Shown here piece by piece: positions 23,539 to 35,855 of a DNA stretch of 64,000 nucleotides. The stretch comes from Marsupella aquatica (Eukaryota; Marchantiophyta). How positions within the stretch are numbered: the first letter of the stretch is position 1; each line of letters begins with the position of its first letter. A program made the translations under genes and the position numbers. Under the pieces are notes generated by a model that was not told the DNA's origin, made no database searches, and was given only the letters and a program-made list of their open reading frames with translations. The stretch is taken from the NCBI GenBank assembly GCA_973895155.1, contig OZ316899.1, positions 8,680,001-8,744,000 on the forward strand, written 5' to 3'.

Positions 23539-24311
23539 TTATTCAGCATTGAATAAATTATGTTGTTTTTCCTTTAGGTGGGAGAGAGTCTGACGCTGCA
23601 ACCGATGAAACAAAAGTAGATGCCACTCCGAAGCCTTTCGAAGCCAATACCGGTGCCCAGTCAGACCCAGTAACTCCAATTGACAAAGCGAAAGAGATTG
23701 TCCCTCTTGATGCAACCAGTACAAAGAAGAAAAAGAAAAGGGCAATTCAAGCAGGAGAATCTTCCAGAGATGATGCCGCTGGAACTGGTGTTCAGAGAGA
23801 TGTGGGAACCTTCAAGAGCAAATCTTCTAGGCATTGCATGGTGGAAACAAGTATCCAAGAATTTATTGATATTGCTTTCAACAAAGCAGCGAAACCAGAT
23901 TGGGTGACTGATGCAGAGAAATGGAGAAAGGACTTAATCAAGTCGGGTTCCCGAGAAAAGGGAGTAATCAAAGGAGGAAAAGAACGATCGTTTGGTGTCA
24001 ATGCAGGATTCATCTATCTTCCTACTGGACTTAAACCTACGCTCATGGACCGTCGGGTTCCAAAGTGGAATGTACCAGACCACATAGTTCCCAATTCTTT
24101 CTTCAAAGCGATGGACCCTTTCCTTTATGATGATGGCATGCTTGCGATCTTGTATTTTGATGACCATGACCAGGTCTCGCAACTCATTTCAGCATGCCAG
24201 CAGTCCAAAAAGTTCCATTGTGTCAATTCTCACAATGTCGTCATGTCTATGCCCATGTACAGAGCAAAGACCGATATTCAGGTACAGATCATTGCATCTC
24301 TTGTTTATTGT

Positions 24312-24326
24312 TAGCGACCGGCGCTA
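24312..24326. repeat. Palindrome variant in intron 3, copy A
   Basis: TAGCGACCGGCGCTA lies in the 121-bp intron that splits the methyltransferase domain. The matching intron of copy B has two sites. Confidence 0.86.
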
Positions 24327-25457
24327 ATTTAGTCTTTGCTGTTGTTCTCGAATCATTGCCCGTCGATTGATAATTTGAGCCAAACGTGTGCGATGCGTGC
24401 AGGTATTTACCCTTAGGCTAGACATATTTTGTCGAACTTCTTCAAAAGGAAAGGTACCAAAGGATCCAAGGTTTAAGCCTCTGTCAATAAGTGAAGATCC
24501 TTCAATCTCTAACTTGATTGGGCTTCCAACCTTGAAGACAGATCATTTCCCGGAGTTGGATTTTGCTGGGAACGCCTGCCTTTCGGTTGGTTTTATGCAA
24601 TCGGTGATAGAGCTTTTTACTCTTCTTGGAGATATTGTCCTTGACTGGACTGTAGGTTCAGGAAGCACATTCATTGCTGGTGATTTTTCTGGTCGTTTTG
24701 TGATTGGGTTGGAAAATAGGCGTGAGTTTGTTGAGACCGCATCAAGGGTTTTCTTAGAACTTCTTGATCCCAAGCATGTTCCGATATTGCCTCCTCCCGC
24801 GACCAATTTAAGTGGTCGCAAAAAGAAAGATAGGCTCCGATCTGTTCTCAATTTTGATTCCGACGAAGAGGAAGGTACCTCTGGAGACGTCGGAGATGAC
24901 ATAGAGAAAACCCAGGAGGAAGATTCTTCGGAGAAGAGCGAAGACTCAGACGAGTAATGTTCTTCCAGTAAGCTTCTTTATCCTTTCAAGTGTTGTTGAC
25001 AATTCTGGGTTCTTGCTCTCTTATCTCCTAAACTTATATTTTGATCCGTTTTACTGGATCAGGTCAGAATGGAATCTGAGGAAGCATTTCCAACTCTGGA
25101 GGAGACTAGCTAGGAATGTAATTGTCACTCCTGAGAAGCTGTTTGTTTTGCCCTCATACGCTGAAAATGCCGCTAAGAGGGTTGACAAAATTAGAACGCT
25201 TTGTTGGGAAACAAAAGGTCTACGTCTTCAGAGGGGAGCAGACAGGAAGTTCATGAGGAACCCTTATATAGATGATGTTTCCCGAAGCAAGTACATTGAT
25301 GACGAAGCCGAGTCCACGGACAGATCTGAAAGCTCCGCATCAGAAACATCTTGTAGTTTATAGGTAGCAATGGAGTTTTCTTAGAATACATCGTTTAATG
25401 TTTCAATATGTAAGCATTTCGATGAATTGGCTGATTTTAAGCCCTTTCAACTTTTAC

Positions 25458-25918
25458 TAGCGCCAGGCGCTCCTCAAACATACTGTCTTTATTATATTTT
25501 TATTTCAGATTCTTGAAGTTTGAGTTGTGAAGACGTGTGCTCAGGTGCAATATTGGCTAGCGCCGGGCGCTTCCCAATTTTCTAAAGGTTCTTGGGTGTG
25601 GATTCTTTCCGGGCTGTGGTTGCATAAATGTTTTGTTTTCCGTCTGATTTTGTTGTATTAGGTGAACTGGCGGGAACAGTCGTGGATCTTTGCAGCTAGA
25701 TGTCTTCTGGAAAGACCCTGATCGGGAGGAGGTTGGAATAGACGATGGTTGTCAACTGGGATTACTGTAGTAGCTCCAGGCGCTACTGAAAGGTTTTGGT
25801 TAATTATAATTGACTTAAATAGCGTTCCAAGATTGAACATTTCATAACCCCCTTCATTAAATATCCTCCGAGAGTGCAATTGGTACAAATTATAGACTCT
25901 TCACAGTGCCCGGCGCTA
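25458..25918. repeat. Four palindromes in the 3' flank of copy A
   Basis: Sites at 25458-25472, 25558-25572, 25771-25785 and 25904-25918, all within 600 bp of the gene end. They are variants of TAGCGCCWGGCGCTA; the last is CAGTGCCCGGCGCTA. Confidence 0.85.
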
Positions 25919-25969
25919 GCAATAATCGTGGAGAGTTCCTACCGCTACGAGTTTCTTGTTTGAGACTAG

Positions 25970-26050
25970 AATTTTCCTGTTACCAGTATTTTTGCCTGTT
26001 ACCAGTTTCTGTTATGAATACCTGTTTCCTGTTTTCCTGCCTTTTGTAAA
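25970..26050 (+). repeat. CCTGTTAC-type subterminal repeats at the outer end of copy A
   Basis: TTCCTGTTACCAGT, GCCTGTTACCAGT and several CCTGTT/TTTCCTG units are clustered here, after the last palindrome. A similar outward-facing cluster lies beyond the transposase end of copy B (43470-43530). They may be subterminal repeats marking the element end. I could not fix the exact terminus or a target duplication. Confidence 0.45.
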
Positions 26051-28447
26051 CACCTCGTCTAGGAAGGTTAGTACTCTCCTAACGTGACAAGACTTCTTCT
26101 GGATCATTCTCTGTAACAAAATTTATTCGTTTCAAGTAAAAGACTGAAATCATTTGATGGCAAAACATCAAGCTGACTTTCATGGTCAGACACTGCCAAT
26201 AAAGTTTTCAACACAACAAACAGAGCAAACATTGCCAAAAGAATTTTTGGGTACAAGGGTGCTGCATCCTGATTTGCCTAAACTCCATGAACTTACTAGC
26301 AGATTCTTATGTTCAATTAGGCAGCATTAAACAGACCAGCCTTCCACTCAGGCAGAAACAATCCTGGCCCACTCAGGCATTAAACAGGGTCGAGCCAAAA
26401 ACTTTTGGCATCAGCCGCATAAACACCAAATGTTGCCAATGCTAACACGATGAAATATTGGAAGAGATAGAAAAAGATACAGCAGCATTTGAGGCAATAA
26501 TTGCCAGACGACAGAAAGACAACACAATAACTTATGAAAACTGAACACAGCAGACACAAAAAATTGATGCTAAGGAGGAACTAAAGGAGACATACACAAA
26601 GTGGACGCAGTTACATCCGTAGGATGGCATTCACCATGGGTTGGTTGGCTACATTTAATCACGAGCACATTTTACTAGACAGAGGCCCAGGTCCCTGTTT
26701 ACTCTTCTAGTACGATGGCATTATGTTCCACAGGTCCCTGAAGTGCTCATTAGCGATCTATGAGGTATAATCATCTCTCTTGCTTGGACTGTAGGCAATA
26801 TATTGATCGGAATGATTACATGGTTGCTAAGGAAGGGAGATCCTCAGACCACAACATAAGTTTAATGTTCCACTATAACAAAATCAAAAATCAGAAATCA
26901 GAAATCAGCAAATCAATAGCAGACAGAAAGGAACACTGTCATTTGGAGACAGTAAGCTTTATTTTGTTTTTGCAATTATAAGCTTGAGGTGTATGGTGTT
27001 CAATTGTTCTGCAGAGCGGTCTTCCACGAATAGTTTTTAAGACTGATTACATTCAATCTGTCTGGATCCTTTAAGACAACACATATATTGCAGGCACATG
27101 TAAAGCTCCATGAACGTTGAGACAAGGTCGGAAAGAGGGTCCAGGTTGTGATTAAGACAAAAAAACAGAGAGAAACCCCAACTCCAACCATCGCATGATC
27201 ACACAATCATGCGCTTACCCTTAAAGCCCGAACTTGCTCCCACAAATGGAAGTCCTTAGTTCCTCCCACCACCGTCCGATAATGGCTGTTGCACTGCAAA
27301 GACAGTGCAATGAAGCTCCCACTTCCAACAATGGATAGCTACCGCAGCTCCTCAGCTCCCACAGCTCCTCAACTCCCGTAACTCCTCCACTCTGGAACCT
27401 CCTATAGTTGATTGCCGATTGCAGCTCGTCCTCACCCGCTCCTCACCACTCCTCCCACTCCTCAATCACCAGTAGCTTGTTGCCGATTGCAGGTTGTCAC
27501 GGATTGGCTTGAGCCCTTGAACTCCCGCAGCTCCTTCCGTGACGGCAGCTCAGTGATAATCTTAGCTGCGCAACCCAAGCCTTGAGCATGCCTCATACCT
27601 CATCTGACCAAGCTACCAAGGCACAATGCAGCCAGGAGCGATGGCCATGTAATCTGCGTGAGGGGGCCGTCGACGCGCGCGACCCTCACCAATGCCAAGC
27701 ACCCTGAAGCAACAAGCACTCAGTAACGTGGTGTGCCAAGAAAGCCAAACATTGAACGTCAAGTCTTGACGGAAGCACAGAGGGGAGGGACCAGGCGCAT
27801 GCGCAAGTAAAAGGAACAAACGGATGTGCTTATGATGATAACCTAGGCACTCGGGACCGCGCGCATAGCTCCCCTACATTGAACTCCCCACCTCCTAGCA
27901 ACGAGACCTCACCTCTGCTCAGCTCACCTTTGGGAAAAAATCAAGCTACAACCGGAAATGTAGCAGCGAATGCGGAGCAGACAAACGACATAGCACAAAA
28001 TGTGGCAAGCAAAGGATCATAGTAGCGTATTGGAGCATTACCTGCGACCTCCACCTTGAACTTGCAAGCAGCAGCTTGCGCTCTGTTGCCCCCCACACAC
28101 TAAAAAAAGCACACTGAAAAAAGCGCAGGCTCCCGGGGCAGGCTCACAGTGAAAAGAGTCGTAGACCCAATCAAAGCTCCTCCCCAACAAGTCTTCTTTG
28201 ACCGCGCAGCACACTTCTCGGCCAACTCGCAGCACAGTGAACAAAAATGGCAACTACAAAACCCTTGCAGCCCGAATGGGTCGGAGCTCCATGGAGGCTT
28301 GCAATGTGCACACAAAGGCGCTCCAAGAAATGAGCACATTCAACAAAAGACTCGATGTTTTTTCAGGAAAGAGGGCTCCCACAAATACGGGAGAACACCT
28401 ATGTGAGAGAAAGCATACCGTTGGATTGGCCTCGTCCGCTTCGTTCA
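26051..28447. other. Unassigned non-coding stretch
   Basis: No ORF with recognisable content, no palindromes, no LTR pair and no RNA gene that I can identify. 27220-27560 is rich in CTCC/AGCTCC runs. 26690-26712 (GGTCCCTG...CTTCTAGTA) resembles the right terminus of the CACTA-like element at 34891 and may be a transposon end. Confidence 0.5.
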
Positions 28448-31400
28448 AATGACCCAAAACGTCCGTTCAAATGACCCAAAACGTACACCCTTCTTAACCC
28501 TAAAATCCTTACTTTACACAAGAAGTGAAGTCCCCCCCCCCCCCCTAAGGCCCTAGGGAAGGCTTGGTTAAATTTAATTTCAGGCTCCCCCAAAAGGCAC
28601 TTTCCTTGAAACAAAACGGTTAAGAATGTTAAGGACCAATGTTATATATAAAAAATGACGCCCATGATATAAAAGGTCCATTTGGACCAAGGGGAAACCT
28701 ATTTGGACCCTAAACCGATAACCCACCCCTCATTTAAACAAATTAATCCTTCATGGGAGGTGAGGATGTTGTGCATTACACTAGTATAATTAACTATGCA
28801 ATGGCCATGTGTTTTGGGTGATAGGTTATGTCTGCAGTCATATATGCATGCATCAATGACCTCCAATATGACAAGATTAATGGCTTCCAATATGACCGCA
28901 TGAATGACCCTAAACTTTTAGACTCAATGAGCTCCCTTGTAACTCCAAAGAGAACCCCCCCCCCAATATTCTTTGAAATGACCACATTTCCTGTCATTTG
29001 GTACTTTTGACCTCTAGTATGACAGCCAAGATGACCCTAATTTGAGGTGTTTGAATTAATGACACACCATTGTTCCAAAATGACCCAATGAAGATTACAC
29101 TACCTCTAGGAGTGCCCCTTTACAATTCTTTTGCAATTTAATAGAAAATACCCTAAATCCAAATATTGGCAAAAACATGACATACATATATAGAAGGACG
29201 ATAGCCTTCCACTAGTATTGCACTATATACCTCTTGGAGAGACAAAAACAATATTTCTTTGCCTTTGGATAGGATGGTATGCGTGATGGTGACACTTTTG
29301 GCAAATCACTCCAAAGTTGTATGACTTGGGAGTGATTTTCCCAAAGTTCCATCATGCCTTAACAATACGCAAAAACACGACATCAAAGTGCTAACAGTGC
29401 AACTAGTGGTTGGAGAATAGTAAATATAGTATTTGGCACCTAGTGGAGGGGTTGCGAGCTCTATGTCTAGGGCCACATGGCAATCTAGGGCCCACCTTCA
29501 ACCCTTAGCCCCAAATTGGTCATTTATGCTTGTCTTCAATGACTGCACTAGGGACATCTCAAATGACCACAAATCCAGTCATTTGACTTATGTGACAGTC
29601 CATATGATATATGAAATGACCCTATTTGTGGTCATTGGTACTTATGACACAACTTTGTGCAAAAATGACCCAATGAAGGTCCTAGTACCTCCCGAGAGAG
29701 CCCACTCTAGGTTCGTTGCAAAAATAGAATATTCCTATACCTTTAACCAGCACACACACCATAGAGGGAAGCGCCACTACCACGCCCATTCCATTGGTGT
29801 TGCACTACCTCTTGGAGGAACAAACAAATGGCTCCATTTGCCTTTGGAACATAACATATTCATCCATGATGGTGCTTTTGGAAAATCACTCCAATGTTGT
29901 ATGACTTGGGAGTGATTTCCCCAAGGTTGCATCATCCCTTTAGTAATTGCGAAAACATGGCTCCAAAGTGCTCATGGTGCAACTAGTGGTTGGAGAATAG
30001 TAAGTATACACTATTCTGGTGGAGAGGTTGTCACCTTCATGTAGGGCCCCATGGCACACTAGGGCCACCTTAAGCTCCTAGACTCAAGTGGGTCATTTTT
30101 GATGGTCCATAATGACACCATGAGGGACCTCTATAATGACCCCATATGCAGTCATTGTGCACAAATGACTTCCAAAATGACTGCAAAAATGACCCTTACT
30201 GCAGTCTTTGGCATTAATGACACACTATTCCTCCAAAATGACCCAATGAAGATTACAACACCTGCTCACAATGCCCCGACACTATTCATATGCAAAATGG
30301 AGTATTCCCCATCAAAACACCGGCACCAACATGGCACAATCATATCACAAGATGACAACCTTCCATTGGTGTTGCACTACTTCTTGGAGAGACAAAAAAG
30401 GGCTTCATTTGCCTTCGGCACCGATGGTATGCATCCATGGAGACACTTTTAGCAAATCACTCCAAAGTCGTATGACTTGGGAGTGATTTCCCCAAAGGTG
30501 CATCATGCCTTAAGTAAACGCAAAAACATGTGTCCAAAGTGTTCATGGCACAACTAGTGGTTGGACAATGATGAGTATAGTGTCCCGCACCTAGTGGAGG
30601 GGTTCTCAGCTCTATGTGGGGCCCCATGGCACTCTAGGGCCCACCTCCAGCCCCTAGCCCCAAACTGGTCATTTGTGCTTTTGCTTAATGACTGCACAAG
30701 GGACCCCTCAAATGACCACAAATCCAATCATTTGACTTATGTGACAGCCCATATGACAGATTTAATGACCCTACTTGTAGTCATTGGTACGTATGACACC
30801 AATTTTTTCACAAATGACTCAATGAAGATTACACTACCTCCTTGAGTGCCCTATCACTATTCATTTGCAAAATAGAATATTCCCCATCCAAGCACCGGCA
30901 CAAACATGACACAATTACATGGAAGGACGATAGCCTTGCACTACTTCTTGCAGAGACAAAAAAATGGCTTCATTTCCTTTTAGATAGGATGGTATGCATC
31001 AATGGTGACACTTTTGGCAAATCACTCCAAAGTCGTATGACTTGGGAGTGATTTCCCCAACATTATATCATCTCTTAAATAAACACAAAAACATGGCTCC
31101 AAACTGCTAATGGTGCAACTAGTGGTTGGAGAATAGTAAATATAGTATTTGACACCTAGTGGAGGGGTTGCGAGCTCTATGTGGGGCCACATGGCACTCT
31201 AGGGCCCACCTCCAGCCCTTAGCTCCAAATTGGTCATTCATGCTTGTCTTCAATGACTGCACTAGAGACCCCCTCAAATGACAACAAGTCTAGTCATTTG
31301 AATTATATGACATCCCATATGACCATTTCAATGACCCTACTTGAGGTCATTGGCACTTATGACATGACTTTGTTAAAAAATGACCCAATGAAGGTCCTAG

Positions 31401-34400
31401 TACCGCCAGAGAGAGCCCCCTGTACATTCCTTGCAAAAATGGAATATTTGTATACCTTTAAACATCAGACACATCATAGAGGGACGCACGACTCCCCTGC
31501 CCATTCCATTGGTGCAGCACTACCTCTTGGAGAACCCAAAAATAACTTTTATTTGCTTTTGGATGTGATGGTATGCATCCATGGTGACACTTTTGGCAAA
31601 TCACTCTAAAGTTTGTACAACTTGGGAGTGATTTCTCCAAAGGTGCATCATGCCTTAAGTAATGCAAAGACATGTGTTCAAATTGCTAATGCCCCAACTA
31701 GTGGTTGGACAATGATGAGTATAGTGTCCCGCACCAAGTGGAGGGGCTCTCACCTCTATGTGGGGCCACATGGCACTCTAGGGCCCACCTCCAGCCCCTA
31801 GCCCCAAACTGGCATTTGTGCTTTTGCTTAATGACTATACAAGGGACCCCTCAAATGACCACAACTGCAGTCATTAGACTGATATGACTGCCCATATGAC
31901 AGTTTTAATGACCCTACTTGTAGTCATTGGCATTTATGACAGTCCATTGGTCACATATGACCCAATAAAGGCCCTAGTACCTCCAAAGAGAGCCCGCTTT
32001 AGATTCCTTGCAAGGTTGGAATATTCCTCTTCCCTAAACCCGCACCCACACCATACAAAGAAGCACGACTCCCCTGCCCATTCCATTGGTGCAGCACCTC
32101 CTCTTGGAGAACCCAAAAACAACTTTTATTTGCTTTTGGATGTGATGGTATGCATCCATGGTGACACTTTTGGCAAATCACTCCAAAGTTGTACGACTTG
32201 GGAGTGATTTCTCCAAAGGTGCATCATGCCTTAAGTAAATGCAAAGACATGTGTTCAAATTGCTAATGCCGCAACTAGTGGTTGGGCAATGATGAGCATA
32301 GTGTCCCACACCAAGTGGAGGGGTTCTCACCTCTATGTGGGGCCACATGGCACTCTAGGGCCCACCTCCAACCCCTATCCCCAAACTGGTCATTTGTGCT
32401 TGTGCTTAATGACTGCATGAGGGACCCCTCAAATGACCACAAATCCAGTCATTAGACTGATATGACTGCCCATATGATAGTTTTAATGACCCTACTTATA
32501 GTCACGGGCATTTATGACAGTCCATTGGTCACATATGACCCAATAAAGGCCCTAGTACCTCCAAAGAGAGCCCGCAATAGATCCCTTGCAAGGTTGGAAT
32601 ATTCCTCTTTCCTAAACCCGCACCCACACCATACAGAGAAGCACGACTCCCCTGCCCATTCCATTGGTGCAGCACTACCTCTGGGAGAACCCAAAAACAA
32701 CTTTTATTTGCTTTTGGATGTGATGGTATACACCCATGGTTGCACTTTTGGCAAATCACTCCAAAGTCGTACGACTTGGGAGTGATTTCCCCAAAGGTGC
32801 ATCATGCCTCAACGCAAAAACATATGTCCAAAGTGTTTATGTCGCAACTAGTGGTTGGACAATGATGAGTATAGTGTCCCGCACCCAGTGGAGGGGTTCT
32901 CACCTCTATGTGGGGCCCCATGGCACTCTAGGGCCCACCTCCAGCCCCTAGCCCCAAACTAGTCATTTGTGCTTTTCCTTAATGACTGCATGAGGGACCC
33001 CTCAAATGACCACAAATCCAGTCATTAGACTGATATGACTGCCCATATGACAATTTTAATGACCCTACTTTTAGTCATTGGCATTTATGACGGGCCATTG
33101 CTCACATATGACCCAATAAAGGCCCTAGTACCTCTAACTAGAGCCAACTTTAGATCCTTTGCAAGATTGGAATATTCCTCTTCCCTAATCCCGCACCCAC
33201 ACCATACTGAGAAGCACAACTCCCCTGCCCATTCCATTGGTGCAGCACTACCTCTTGGGGAACCAAAAAATAGGTTTTATTTGCCTTTGGATGTGATGGT
33301 ATACATCCATGGTTGCACTTTTGGCAAATCACTCCAAAGTCGTACGACTTGGGAGTGATTTCCCCAAAGGTGCATCATGCCTCAAGTAAACACAAAAACA
33401 TGTGTCCAAAGTGTTTATGTCGCAACTAGTGGTTGGACAATGATGAGTATAGTGTCCCGCACCTAGTTGAGGGGTTCTCACCTCTATGTGGGGCCCCATG
33501 GCACTCTAGGGCCCACATCCAGCCCCTAGCCCCAAACTGGTCATTTGTGCTTGTGTTTAATGACTGCATGAGGGATCACACAAATGACCACAAAGCCAGT
33601 CATTAGACTGATATGACTCTCCATATGACAGTTTTAATGACCCTACTTGTAGTCATTGGTATTTGTGATGCAAATGTTTTTAGAAATGACCCAATAAAGA
33701 TTACACTAGCTCCTTGAATGCCCCATCACTATTTATTTGCAAATTAAATTATCCCCCATCCAAACACTTGCAGCAACATGACACAATTACAACAAAGGAT
33801 GACAACCTTCCATTGGTATTGCCCTACTTCTTTGAGAGACAGAAAGGTTTCATTTGCCTTTGGATACGATAGTATGCGCGCATCTATGTATGGTGACACT
33901 TCTAGAAAATCACTCCAAAGGTGTATGACTTGGGAGTGATTTCCCCAAAGCTAGGTGCATCATGTTTAAAGTAAATGCAAGACATGTGATCAAATTGCTA
34001 ATGCCGCAACCAGTGGGAGGACAATGATGAGTATTGTGTCCCGCACTTAGTGGAAGGGTTATCAACTATATCAATGACTCTACAATTATGACCGGTGTCT
34101 AGAATGACTATTGAGTATTTTAATCTTCATATCTCTTGGGTTCTTTAATGACTCTATAAGTAGTCATTTATGCAATAAGTCCATAATGGCTGTATGTTAT
34201 TGTAAACATTGATATATCGTGATTTTTAGATTGACCCTATATTTAGTCATTTATGCGACAAGTCCATAATGACAGTATGTTGTTGTAAACATCGATATAT
34301 CATAATTTCAAGATTGACTCTGGAGTTAATCATTTATGAGAGAAGTCCATAATGACGGTATGTTCTTGTAAACACTGATATGTCCTAATTTCAAGATTGA

Positions 34401-34891
34401 CCCTAGAGTTAGTCATTTATGGGAGAAGTCCATAATGACAATATATTGTTGTAAACACTGATATATTCTCATTTTCAGATTGACCCCTATATTTTGTCAT
34501 TTAACATCGTTGGTTAAAATGACGGTAATACATTTTTTGTCATTTATCACCGTTGTCCAAAATGACATAAATAGATTTTTGGTCATTTCAATCATTGTCT
34601 AGAGTGACTATAATGTTGCTAAACACTGATTTATCATTGTTGTTATTAATTGCGTCATTTAAGACATGTGTCTTAATTGACCATTTAGGGAAATTGGGTC
34701 ATTTTGGTCGCATCAGTCATTACAAACATTATACAAAATGACACAAAAGTTAACATTTTGTCATTTCAGTCTATTGGTCATTGTGGACAGTCATTCCCCT
34801 GTCATTCTTTTTGTGTCATTAGAAATTTTGGTCATTTATTCATCTCCGTCATTGGGTGATTGGTCATAAAGGGCCCTGTTTTCTTCTAGTG
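28448..34891. mobile_element. CACTA-like element composed mainly of satellite repeats
   Basis: The right end reads, on the minus strand, CACTAGAAGAAAACAGGG, which fits the common plant CACTA terminus CACTAcAAGAAAA. The body is full of short AATGAC motifs on the left side and GTCATT on the right (34480-34870), the usual opposed subterminal arrangement of CACTA elements. No transposase is seen. The left terminus and a target duplication were not found, so 28448 is simply the first AATGAC motif. It lies next to the last intron of the copy B methyltransferase and replaces its final exon. Confidence 0.6.
29090..34075 (+). repeat. Tandem array of ~575-bp satellite monomers (nine units)
   Basis: The landmark GTRYRACTTGGGAGTGATTT recurs at 29319, 29899, 30470, 31035, 31615, 32191, 32769, 33342 and 33923, giving intervals of 580, 571, 565, 580, 576, 578, 573 and 581 bp. 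Each unit also has CTAGTGGTTGG, a TGGGGCC(A/C)CATGGCACTCTAGG-like segment (shortened here) and several AATGACC or GTCATT motifs. The short ORFs within units look similar only because the units are similar; I see no coding signal. Confidence 0.95.
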
Positions 34892-34971
34892 TCCCAACAA
34901 AGTCCTTTGTTAAGATGCCGACGATCCAACCAGAAAATCATTACAATCACGGCATAACAATGAATTTTGGA

Positions 34972-35048
34972 TAGCGCCAGGCGCTAACAAAGAATATCCC
35001 CTTAACCGAAGGGTATATGAAAACATTTTTAGCTAGCGCTCGGCGCTA
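34972..35048. repeat. Two palindromes, 62 bp apart, intron 3 of copy B
   Basis: TAGCGCCAGGCGCTA at 34972-34986 and TAGCGCTCGGCGCTA at 35034-35048, in the intron whose donor (GTAAAT, minus strand) is at 35081-35076. Confidence 0.9.
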
Positions 35049-35840
35049 ACAAAGGACAACACGAAGAGTGAGAGAATTTACTTGACAATCACTTCGGGCC
35101 ATGTACATTGGAACTCCCATAACCACGTTCAGGGTTTTCACACACTGAAACTTTTGAGACTCCTGGCTCGCGGCGATGACCTACAAGATCTGATCATACT
35201 CGCCGGTATGCAAAATGGCCAATATACCATCATCTGCTAGAAAGGGGTCCATTGCACAAAAGAATGAACCAACAATTTTGTGATCTGGGGAATTCCATTT
35301 TGGAGACTTCTTCTCTAAAAGGGATGGGCGCAGTCCAGTTGGGAGGTAAACAAATCCAGCATCAACTCCAAATGATCTTATCTTTCCTCCTCTTATGACT
35401 CCTTTGTCCCTTAGACCAAGCAAGACTAGATCTTTCACCCACTTCTCCACATTTGACACCCAAGCCGGTTTCTGCTCTTTCGTGAACACACTCTCAAAGA
35501 AGTCCATTACGCTGGACTCAACAAAAACATGCCTAGAAGTCTTAGACTTGAACTGTCCAACATCTCGTTGAACACCAGTGGAAGCGACCAAATCCCGAGA
35601 GGAAAATCCATGATCCGAATATTTCTTTTTCTTTTTCTTTGTGCTGGTGGCATCTGCTGGTCGCACCATCTTCTCCATGTTGGGAGGAGTCTGTTCATCA
35701 GGGACATCTTGTTCCCCCGTATCAGCTTTAGAAACGCCAAGAGTGACAGTCGTCTTTGCATCTTGTGTTTCTTCTCCATCCGATTTCCGTCCACCTAGAA
35801 AAAGATACAAAAGTTTCCAAGATTACGGTCCACATAACAC

Positions 35841-35855
35841 GAGCGTCGGGCGCTA
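35841..35855. repeat. Palindrome variant in intron 2, copy B
   Basis: GAGCGTCGGGCGCTA, in the intron between the long middle exon and the first methyltransferase exon. Confidence 0.8.

Larger units (their letters stand above)
21251..25363 (+). pseudogene. ParB-like / N4-N6 DNA methyltransferase gene, copy A
   Basis: Five exons are inferred from GT-AG sites and comparison with copy B: 21251-22002, 22095-23426, 23578-24281, 24403-24970 and 25063-25363. Exon 1 encodes a ParB/sulfiredoxin-like domain with FDGNHRLYAW near residue 202. Exon 2 is a long unrecognised helical region. Exons 3-4 carry a beta-class (PF01555-type) methyltransferase: a motif IV position reading YLPTG (about 24015), then ELFTLLGDIVLDW and the SAM-binding motif GSGSTFIAG with GRFVIGLENR (24620-24720), and an acidic tail. 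Bacterial and phage proteins fuse ParB to such methylases. It is broken by a frameshift near 22258, TGA at 22569-22571 (CGA in copy B), and TAG and TGA near 22808-22816. The TAA at 24955-24957 may be the true end or premature; exon 5 is less certain. Confidence 0.8.

Noticed and set aside
28098-28102. CACTA followed by an A-rich run as the left end of the 28-35 kb element
   Set aside because: Only CACTA plus A-richness matches the right terminus, and the preceding bases (ACA) do not match the TCC after the right end.
27613-28614. Several 60-85-codon ORFs as possible host genes
   Set aside because: Composition and length fit chance frames in GC-richer non-coding DNA; no motif, splice structure or start context supports them.
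29433-33358. Repeated similar short ORFs (about 100 codons) across the array
   Set aside because: They recur only because the ~575-bp DNA unit recurs; the frames shift between units and no domain is recognisable.
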